A stretch of DNA of 6,282 bases from contig SLNM01000252.1 in the NCBI GenBank assembly GCA_007133055.1, positions 1-6,282 of the forward strand, written 5' to 3'. Under the pieces are notes generated by a model. The model was not told the DNA's origin and searched no databases. It was given only the letters and a program-made list of their open reading frames with translations. The position numbers were made by a program, and so were the translations under genes. Below, one piece after another: positions 1 to 5,708 of this stretch. The DNA comes from Lentisphaeria bacterium (GTDB taxonomy: Bacteria > Verrucomicrobiota > Lentisphaeria > Oligosphaerales > PUNB01). Position 1 is the stretch's first letter. Each line of letters begins with the position of its first letter.

Positions 1-261
1 CAGGGCGGCCACCGTCTTTTGTACCCGGCACAGTTTTAAGTCGCCGCCACCGGCCACGGCCTGACGGTAGCAGGCAAGCAGCGCACCGCAGCCGGAGCTG
101 TCAAGAAAGGTGGTCCCGGCCATATCCAGAACAACGCGGGGGTTGTTTTTTATCATTGGTTCCAGCGATGCCTTGAAGGTCTCACTGTTGGCCGCGTCCA
201 GGGTCGCTTCCGAAACAACAATAATTTGCACTTGATTGACTTCCGAGGATTGCAAACGCAT
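1..261 (-). CDS. STAS-domain anti-sigma factor antagonist (SpoIIAA/RsbV/HsbA-like), 3' end cut by window edge
   Basis: Translating the minus strand from the ATG at 261-259 gives 87 uninterrupted residues (MRLQSSEVNQ...QKTVAAL) that run off the window. The central part, V-V-L-D-M-A-G followed by F-L-D-S-S-G-C-G-A-L-L at about residues 43-62, is the STAS signature; Ser55, the first Ser of D-S-S-G, aligns with the phosphorylated serine of B. subtilis SpoIIAA. Family members are about 100-120 residues, so perhaps 15-30 are missing. In this family the unphosphorylated form binds and sequesters a kinase/anti-sigma factor, and serine phosphorylation releases it. Its start overlaps the stop of the upstream phosphatase/kinase gene as TAATG, so the two are very likely co-translated and the fused enzyme is its probable partner. 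Cytoplasmic; no membrane segment. The family is clear; the output it controls is not visible. Confidence 0.9.
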   Translation of the reverse strand, partial: MRLQSSEVNQVQIIVVSEATLDAANSETFKASLEPMIKNNPRVVLDMAGTTFLDSSGCGALLACYRQAVAGGGDLKLCRVQKTVAAL

Positions 262-2261
262 TATTCAATTCCTGACGAAGTTTGATTTAGGTTCTTGGTT
301 AAGGTAACACACGCTTGGTCAATGTCAGTCTGCTTTGACACGCAACCGTCCATTACGCTGCGCATAATATGCATTCCGCGCCCCCGGCTGGCAGTCATGG
401 TTTTTGGGTCGGCGCCGCGATCAACCGATGGAACCGTGTCGAAATCGAAGGCTTTTCCGTGGTATTCTAGTCGCACCCGCACCCAGTCCTTGGTGACCAA
501 GCCTTCGAGCCGGATAGAGTTGCTACGCCCCTGGAAGGCATGTTCGACGATGTTCACGAATGCTTCCTGCACGGCCACTGTGAACAGGCTCCGGTCCTCC
601 TCACGGCACTGGCGCAATGGACAGGCGGCAATCAGCCGTCGGCAAAAACGGCGTAGCTTTGGCAGTTGTTCGAGCTGTCCCGCCATCGTGGAGGAAGTGC
701 GATATATTATTTCCGGGTCAATGCGAATGACGGTGCAGGTGAAATCATCGGCAAAGCTATTCTGCCGGGTATGCCCGGAAACCGCTTCCAGCAGTTGCCG
801 GGGGATACTTTCAACCTCGGCATCGTCATGCAGTCGCTCGATCAGGCTACGCAGTCGATGACGACCGAACATTTCGCCCTCGGGGCTGGCGGCCTCGCTG
901 ACTCCGTCGGAATAGCACACGATCAAATCTCCCGGCTGCAATCTGGTTGAGTGCAGCCTAAACTGCTGCTCGGGCACGAATCCCAATGGCATGTTGCTTC
1001 CTTTCAGACTTTCGCAGCGCCCCGAGCTGGCGCGGCGCAGCAAAATCTCGGTGTGCCCGCAGTCGACAAAACAAAGCGTGCGGCTGGCCAGATCGACCCG
1101 GATATAGCAGAGGGTGATAAACTTTTCCAATGCTATCAGGCGCTGACCCAGCTCCGCGTCCACCAAAGAAACCAACTGCACCGGGGTCGGTGGTTGCGCT
1201 TCTTTTTTCTGCGCCCGCCGATAGAGCAGGGCGGCGAGTTTTTCCAGAAACAAGTTTTTGGCTCCGGCTCCGATCAGAGCCGCCTGTATCCCCTTGCCCA
1301 TGACATCGCCGAGAATCATGTCAAAACAGTGGCGGCCAAAGGTGTGAAAATCAATGAAGTCTCCGTCCAGATGGCGCGATGGCCTGGAGATGGTTTCAAT
1401 TTCCACTCCGCTTAATCCTTGGGGCGGTCGGGTGCCCAGCAGCATTTGTTGAATTCGCGCCTGCAGCTCGCGCTCCTTGCGGCTTGCCGCCGCAACTTCT
1501 TTTTCCGCCAGCTTACGGTCGGTGATGTCGGTCGAGGCACCGACTATGTAGGTTGTTTTACCCGGCTCGACCACCGGGGTCAGGCGGGTCAGCCAAACTC
1601 TTTCTCCCGCCGGCAGGTTCAGTGTTTCCTCGTAGGACAGGGTTTTTCCCTCCTCGGCACACTGTGCGTAGCGCCTGCGAATCTCCCCGCCAAGCTTTTT
1701 CCCGAGTAAATCCTCCGGAGTGGCTCCTTGAAGCTGCTCAAGCGCAATGCCGGTTTTTTCCTGGTGCGGTTGGTTGTTTCGGAGATAACGGAATTCTCCG
1801 GTGCCCGTAAGTTCGACCAGGAACATGGCGTCCTGGGTGCCGTGAAAAACGCGTTCGTACTCGCTGGTCAGGCTTTGAATTTTCAGATGATTGCGAATTC
1901 GGGCCCGCACCAAAGGCGGGCTGAACGGCTTGGAAATGTAGTCGATGGCGCCCAGCGCCAGTCCCTGCGCTTCGTCCTTCTCTTCGTTAAGGGCGGTGAT
2001 GAAAATGATCGGAATGTCCCGGGTTCGGCGCTCTTGCTTCAGACGGCGGCAGACTTCATAGCCGTCCATGCCGGGCATTTTCACGTCCAGCAAAATCAAA
2101 TCAGGCTGCGGCTCGCTGGCGGCGATCCGCAGAGCGTTGGCTCCGTCGGTCGCTATTTTTACTGCCCATTCGGCCTGCAGAGCATGCGCCAGGGCAGTAA
2201 GGTTCGTGCGCATGTCGTCGACCACCAATATGGTCTGCTTGGCTGTTCTAGTTGCACTCAT
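261..2261 (-). CDS. REC-PAS-PP2C(SpoIIE/RsbU)-HATPase response regulator: fused serine phosphatase and anti-sigma-type kinase
   Basis: A 666-residue cytoplasmic protein. Residues 8-125 are a receiver domain with the acidic pair D15-D16, phosphoacceptor D59 in L-L-D-V-K-M-P-G, T89 and K111. Residues about 133-250 are a PAS domain ending in the usual T-D-I-T-D-R-K, then a short charged helix. Residues about 286-515 are a PP2C phosphatase of the SpoIIE/RsbU type with its metal-site motifs intact: D-G-D-F (D301), G-D-V-M-G-K-G (D319), C-G-H, Y-S-D-G (D452) and A-D-D-F-T (D505-D506). Residues about 525-655 are an RsbW-like HATPase with N570 in E-A-F-V-N-I-V-E-H-A and the glycine box R-G-R-G-M. The usual N-box Asp two residues before G602 is Tyr600. 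Known relatives such as HsbR and CrsR dephosphorylate or phosphorylate a STAS partner depending on receiver phosphorylation; the overlapping STAS gene is the obvious substrate. Start: ATG at 2261 is preferred, with a weak AGAAG 10 bases upstream; a TTG two codons earlier (2267) is possible. It follows the hybrid kinase gene by 36 bases. Confidence 0.93.
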   Translation of the reverse strand: MSATRTAKQTILVVDDMRTNLTALAHALQAEWAVKIATDGANALRIAASEPQPDLILLDVKMPGMDGYEVCRRLKQERRTRDIPIIFITALNEEKDEAQGLALGAIDYISKPFSPPLVRARIRNHLKIQSLTSEYERVFHGTQDAMFLVELTGTGEFRYLRNNQPHQEKTGIALEQLQGATPEDLLGKKLGGEIRRRYAQCAEEGKTLSYEETLNLPAGERVWLTRLTPVVEPGKTTYIVGASTDITDRKLAEKEVAAASRKERELQARIQQMLLGTRPPQGLSGVEIETISRPSRHLDGDFIDFHTFGRHCFDMILGDVMGKGIQAALIGAGAKNLFLEKLAALLYRRAQKKEAQPPTPVQLVSLVDAELGQRLIALEKFITLCYIRVDLASRTLCFVDCGHTEILLRRASSGRCESLKGSNMPLGFVPEQQFRLHSTRLQPGDLIVCYSDGVSEAASPEGEMFGRHRLRSLIERLHDDAEVESIPRQLLEAVSGHTRQNSFADDFTCTVIRIDPEIIYRTSSTMAGQLEQLPKLRRFCRRLIAACPLRQCREEDRSLFTVAVQEAFVNIVEHAFQGRSNSIRLEGLVTKDWVRVRLEYHGKAFDFDTVPSVDRGADPKTMTASRGRGMHIMRSVMDGCVSKQTDIDQACVTLTKNLNQTSSGIE
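270..273 (-). promoter_or_regulatory. Shine-Dalgarno site for the STAS gene
   Basis: On the minus strand AGGA lies 8 bases before the ATG at 261-259, inside the last codons of the upstream gene. It supports this start and fits translational coupling through the TAATG overlap. Confidence 0.6.
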
Positions 2262-2297
2262 AATCAAGGGGCTTCTGTCACAGTTTGAAAGATTAGA

Positions 2298-5192
2298 TTA
2301 TGATTTAACGCCCTTTGACCGACGTGTTCCGGGAGTCTGACAGCTGGTCATCAGGCAGTCGCATATACTTTGCGCCTTTGCATAGTCGAAATCGGTAACC
2401 GCCCGCATCAATTCCGTCGCCTGCCGATTGTCTCGGGGTAGAACTTCGGCTAAATTGTCCAGAATTTTTTGTTCGACATGCAAATCGTTTTCCAGGAGTT
2501 CCCGCAAGTTCGCCAGGAGTTCCCGGGCGCGTTCGAGGTTCTCTTCGCCTTGCAACGATGCTTCGGGTGCGGGCGCTTGATCGGGCAGGTGCCGGGCAAT
2601 CTCCCGGCGCAGGCGCTGGGCCTGACTCACTATCTTCTGCAGCTCGCGCCGAATTGATCTGTTTGCCGACAGTTTGGTTTCGGCCTCCTGGCAGAGTTTC
2701 ATCAGCGATTTTGCCCCGATATTACCCGCCACTCCCTTGAGATTGTGAATCACGCTCGAGGTGTGCTTGCAGTTCTCCCGCCCCCCCGAGCAGGGTGTCA
2801 GTTCCCTGGCTGCCTTCTCGCATTCCTCCATGAATTGTCGCAGTAGCCGGAGATAAACTTCAGGGTTGTCACCCACTCTGCGCAATCCGTCCTCGGTATC
2901 GATTCCCTTGATTGGCGGAAATGCGTTTTGGAGGGTTGCTTTCGATGTGGCTGGAGTGGGTGCTTTCCTGTCCGATTTCGGATCCGCAATCCATTGTCTG
3001 ACCTTGGCGATCAACTGCTGAGGGTCAAACGGCTTGGCAATGTAGTCGTTCATGCCCGCCTGCAAAGCCTGTTCACGATCTCCGGACATGGCATGGGCGG
3101 TAATCGCGATTATCGGAACATCTTTGTCAATGCGCCGAGATCGGCGAATTCTTTTGGTTGTCTCGTAGCCGTCCATAATCGGCATCTGCACGTCCATCAG
3201 GACAGCGTCAAATGATTGTTTGCGAAGGACTTCCAAAGCCTGCTCCCCGTTTTCGGCGGTCGTGGTGCGAAACCCCGCCTGGTGCAGCAGCTCGCGGGCG
3301 ATTTCCTGATTGGTGGGGTTGTCCTCGACTATCAGTACGGAGGCTCCTGCGGGCGTCGTTGCCGCCGATTGTTGCAGTTCATCGCCGACTGAAGCCGAAA
3401 ACAGGGACTCCTCCCGGCCAAATATGTCGACAATAGGGTCGAACAAAGTCGACTGGCTGACCGGCTTGACCAGAAAACCGTCAAGCTGCATTTCTTTTGC
3501 CTGTTTTTTGGCCTGATCGCTCTGATAGGCGGTAACCATGATAATGACCGGGGTTTTCTTGAGCTTTCGATTCTGTTTGATGCGACGGGCGGTTTCAAAT
3601 CCGTCAAGCCCCTTCATTTTGTAGTCGAGCAGGATCAAATCATAGGGCTGAACTCCCGGCTCGGTGGTTTCCTCGAGGATTTGCAATGCCTGCCTGCCGC
3701 TGGAGGCGCAGGTGTGCTTAAAATGGAATGACTTCATGGCTTCGGAAAGGATTTCCCGGGCACCCGGATCGTCGTCGACGATCAGCACTTTCAACCCTTG
3801 CCGATTAATCAGTGAAGCCATGATGCCTGCATCGATTTGGATTTTGAAAGGAATGGTGAAAAAGAACTCGGAACCATTGCCCGGTTCGCTTTTCAAACCG
3901 ATTTCGCCGTCCATCAGGTCAACCAGCCTTTTGGTGATCGACAGGCCAAGGCCGGTGCCGTGGTATTTGCGGTTCAGCGCCGGGTCCACCTGAGAAAAAG
4001 GCCTGAATAGAACTTTTCTCTTGTCGGGGGGGATGCCAATGCCTGTGTCTTTGACTGCAAAGCGCAGGGTTGCCGAGTCTTCCGTCAGCTCTTCCAGAGT
4101 TGCCGAGATGGAGACCTCTCCCTGGTCGGTGAACTTAAGGGCGTTGCCGACTAGGTTGATTAAAATTTGACGCAGTCGCAGAGGGTCTCCGAACAGGCGG
4201 TCGGGTACTTCCGGGTCAATCGTCGAATTAAGCGCCAGGTCTCGTTCGTGCGCCTGAAAGGAGAACATGCCGGTAATGGCCTCGATTACCGATTCCAGAG
4301 AGAACGGTTCGTTGCTGAGCTGCATTCTGCCCGCCTCGATTTTCGAGTAGTCAAGGATGTCGTTGATCGTTTGCAGCAGAGTACTCGAGGCATGCTGGAT
4401 TTTGTGCAGATAGGATTCGATGCTGCGATCCCGGTTTTTTTCCATTGCCAAATGGGTCAGGCCGACAATCGCATTCATCGGAGTGCGGATTTCATGGCTC
4501 ATGCCGGCTAAAAACTGACTCTTTGCAATGTCCGCAGCCTCCGCCTCCATCGCCATGATCTGCACTCGGTCGAGAGCCTCTTCCAATTGCCGGTTCGCCT
4601 CCTGCTGCTGTTCGCGGGCCTGAATTAGCTCCTGCTCACGATCGGCGCGCAGGCTGGCGTTGACCAGTAACTGCGCCAGCATCTCCAGCAGCGCCACTTG
4701 GTTGTCGGACCAGACTTGCTCACGGTCGATGGTGTCGAAACCAATGAAGCCCAGACACCGCCCGCCCGATTTCAAAGGCAGGGCGATCAAGCTGCACACT
4801 GAATGGCGATCCAGCAAGTCGCGCACTGATTGGTCGGACAGATTCGAAACTTGCGGCAGATTGATAATATCTCCGCGCCAGTGGCTGTCCACCCAGTCGG
4901 GGATGTCATCCCATTTGACCGAAACAAACATCTGGCGGCTCGAAGGCGCGCCCTCGGCCCGCCATTCATGGTTGATGGCGATGGTTTGCCGCTGAAAATC
5001 ATACTCGTACAAGTAGGCGCGGTCCGCATTGATGAACTGGCCGACCGCACAGAGAGCGTCGTCGATGGCCAAGTCCAAAGCCTGAAGAGGAATATTGATA
5101 AAACGATTGGATAGGTTGATCAGCAAAGATTGCAACTGTGAGTGGCGTCTCAGCTCTAGCTCGGTCTGCTGGTCGGAAGTCATAGATGTCAT
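2298..5192 (-). CDS. Soluble hybrid sensor histidine kinase: GAF-HisKA-HATPase-REC-REC-HPt
   Basis: A 964-residue protein from the ATG at 5192. Residues about 21-183 form a GAF sensor (ligand unknown), followed by a coiled coil at about 185-222. The HisKA box S-H-E-I-R-T-P-M-N carries the autophosphorylation site H233. The ATPase has N350 in the N box, D382 in D-T-G-I-G-I, an F box at L-F-R-P-F, and G-T-G-L-G-L at 412-417. Receiver 1 (about 468-590) has D473/D474, D523, T554 and K576; receiver 2 (about 618-735) has E623/D624, D667, T698 and K720, so both look active. An HPt domain (about 763-873) carries H816 in H-N-L-K-G-V-A-G-N-I-G-A, and a helical tail of about 70 residues follows. No membrane segment is seen, so it should sense a cytoplasmic signal. 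All relay steps to an outside receiver are in one chain; the next gene, 36 bases downstream, begins with such a receiver. An in-frame TTG at 5243 would add 17 residues but has no ribosome site; the chosen ATG has GGAGAG. Confidence 0.95.
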   Translation of the reverse strand: MTSMTSDQQTELELRRHSQLQSLLINLSNRFINIPLQALDLAIDDALCAVGQFINADRAYLYEYDFQRQTIAINHEWRAEGAPSSRQMFVSVKWDDIPDWVDSHWRGDIINLPQVSNLSDQSVRDLLDRHSVCSLIALPLKSGGRCLGFIGFDTIDREQVWSDNQVALLEMLAQLLVNASLRADREQELIQAREQQQEANRQLEEALDRVQIMAMEAEAADIAKSQFLAGMSHEIRTPMNAIVGLTHLAMEKNRDRSIESYLHKIQHASSTLLQTINDILDYSKIEAGRMQLSNEPFSLESVIEAITGMFSFQAHERDLALNSTIDPEVPDRLFGDPLRLRQILINLVGNALKFTDQGEVSISATLEELTEDSATLRFAVKDTGIGIPPDKRKVLFRPFSQVDPALNRKYHGTGLGLSITKRLVDLMDGEIGLKSEPGNGSEFFFTIPFKIQIDAGIMASLINRQGLKVLIVDDDPGAREILSEAMKSFHFKHTCASSGRQALQILEETTEPGVQPYDLILLDYKMKGLDGFETARRIKQNRKLKKTPVIIMVTAYQSDQAKKQAKEMQLDGFLVKPVSQSTLFDPIVDIFGREESLFSASVGDELQQSAATTPAGASVLIVEDNPTNQEIARELLHQAGFRTTTAENGEQALEVLRKQSFDAVLMDVQMPIMDGYETTKRIRRSRRIDKDVPIIAITAHAMSGDREQALQAGMNDYIAKPFDPQQLIAKVRQWIADPKSDRKAPTPATSKATLQNAFPPIKGIDTEDGLRRVGDNPEVYLRLLRQFMEECEKAARELTPCSGGRENCKHTSSVIHNLKGVAGNIGAKSLMKLCQEAETKLSANRSIRRELQKIVSQAQRLRREIARHLPDQAPAPEASLQGEENLERARELLANLRELLENDLHVEQKILDNLAEVLPRDNRQATELMRAVTDFDYAKAQSICDCLMTSCQTPGTRRSKGVKS

Positions 5193-5203
5193 AGTTGAAA
5201 CAG

Positions 5204-5209
5204 CTCTCC
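5204..5209 (-). promoter_or_regulatory. Shine-Dalgarno site deciding the hybrid kinase start
   Basis: GGAGAG on the minus strand lies 11 bases before the ATG at 5192-5190. The alternative TTG at 5243 has only a T-rich, purine-poor stretch before it, so this site favours the shorter protein. The spacing is slightly long, and a second ATG at 5183-5181 is less well placed. Confidence 0.5.
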
Positions 5210-5290
5210 GGGCCGTCTGTGTGGAATTCTTATCGTCTGTCAAAACTGGACGGAACCGAATTTGTCAAGGGTTGGTCGAAGTCAGTCCTT

Positions 5291-5319
5291 AGAATAAATT
5301 CCGGATGACGGATTTGCAA
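5291..5319 (-). promoter_or_regulatory. Candidate sigma70-type promoter for the three-gene operon
   Basis: Read on the minus strand, TTGCAA (5319-5314; 4 of 6 matches to TTGACA) and TATTCT (5296-5291; 4 of 6 matches to TATAAT) are separated by exactly 17 bases. Transcription would start near 5284, leaving a leader of about 90 bases before the ATG at 5192. It is the best hexamer pair seen by eye in the divergent intergenic region; each box is only moderate. Confidence 0.4.
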
Positions 5320-5364
5320 GTCGTAGGTTTGTATTGCTTCTGGTTTGGCGGTACGTTAAACAGC

Positions 5365-5377
5365 GAAGCTACGCTTC
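5365..5377. repeat. Small hairpin GAAGC-TAC-GCTTC
   Basis: A perfect 5-bp inverted repeat with a 3-base loop. It shares the GCGAAGC/GCTTCGC flavour of the hairpins inside the nearby palindromic element and may be a fragment of the same repeat family. It is too short to be significant alone. Confidence 0.35.
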
Positions 5378-5494
5378 AAACCGACGGGCATTGAAGACGC
5401 TAGCCTGCTTAATTCACGAGCCAAGTTTGCCGCTGCGCCGCCCTGCGGAGAGAATTGCGAAATGTGCGAATCGAGCCAATTGTAGGTTGGGACC

Positions 5495-5528
5495 GTTGCG
5501 AAGCAACAGAGGCTGTCCGAAGGACAGC
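5495..5528. repeat. Two adjacent short hairpins in the centre of the palindromic element
   Basis: GTTGC-GAA-GCAAC (5495-5507) and a 7-bp stem GCTGTCC-GAA-GGACAGC (5512-5528) sit side by side, each with a GAA triloop (TTC on the other strand). They would form branches at the tip of the long stem made by the element's inverted arms. Confidence 0.55.
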
Positions 5529-5568
5529 AGCGAAGCGGCAATCTGTCCCGACCAGGCTCGATTCGCAT

Positions 5569-5589
5569 GGGCCGGACAGATTCCGGCCC
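5569..5589. repeat. GC-rich hairpin in the 33-bp insertion
   Basis: GGGCCGG (5569-5575) and CCGGCCC (5583-5589) form a perfect 7-bp stem around ACAGATT. There is no T-run after either side, so it does not look like an intrinsic terminator. Bases 5574-5582 (GGACAGATT) are also the exact reverse complement of 5540-5548, giving a competing 9-bp pairing with the centre of the element. Confidence 0.55.
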
Positions 5590-5708
5590 TACGGAGAAAG
5601 CATTTCGAAATTCTCCGCCGCCCTGCGGTTAAGGAGCGTCTGTTCCCGTCTTTCTTCTTCTGTGCCAACAAATAAGTGTCAATTTTTTAATCAGGGCTTG
5701 GCTAGACT

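Larger units (their letters stand above)
5436..5628. repeat. MITE-like palindromic intergenic element with interrupted inverted arms and terminal direct repeats
   Basis: The left arm 5450-5477 is one contiguous 28-base block. Its first 15 bases match the reverse complement of 5601-5615 with one mismatch; its last 13 (TGCGAATCGAGCC) match the reverse complement of 5555-5567 exactly. The right arm is therefore the same 28 bases split by 33 bases (5568-5600), which contain a further hairpin. The whole is bounded by an exact 13-bp direct repeat, CGCCGCCCTGCGG, at 5436-5448 and 5616-5628. The centre holds smaller hairpins. No transposase is encoded. The organisation suggests a non-autonomous mobile element or an interspersed palindromic repeat; a structured RNA is an alternative. 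The repeats are read directly from the sequence; the MITE interpretation is inference from a single copy. Confidence 0.65.
5193..5708. other. Divergent intergenic region, noncoding
   Basis: The gap of 516 bases between the leftward operon and the rightward carboxypeptidase gene contains no convincing gene. It holds, left to right: the leader and candidate promoter of the operon; a small hairpin at 5365-5377; a MITE-like palindromic element at 5436-5628; and an AT-richer stretch at 5640-5708 that should contain the start signals of the plus-strand gene, although no good promoter pair was found there. Short open frames crossing the region have no domain-like content and overlap the repeat. Confidence 0.75.

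Noticed and set aside
951..2288. Long plus-strand open frames opposite the REC-PAS-PP2C-HATPase gene
   Set aside because: They are antisense shadows. The minus-strand frame encodes a complete set of conserved motifs, while the plus-strand translations have no family features.
5215..5268. A promoter using either perfect TTGACA hexamer
   Set aside because: At the correct spacing the -10 positions read TTTTGA and ACAGAC, both poor. The TTGCAA/TATTCT pair farther upstream fits better overall.
5569..5589. Intrinsic terminator
   Set aside because: The hairpin is GC-rich but is followed by CTACGG on one strand and by GCGAATCG-type sequence on the other, with no T-run. No terminator is needed between divergent genes.
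5334..5675. Plus-strand open frame of 113 codons in the intergenic region
   Set aside because: It runs across the inverted repeats and hairpins, has no recognisable domain, and its composition (many Arg, Cys, Ala) is typical of translated repeats. No convincing ribosome site was seen.
5676..5708. Promoter for the carboxypeptidase using TGTCAA and TAGACT
   Set aside because: The spacer would be 21 bases and the -10 would abut the ATG, so it is not credible as written.
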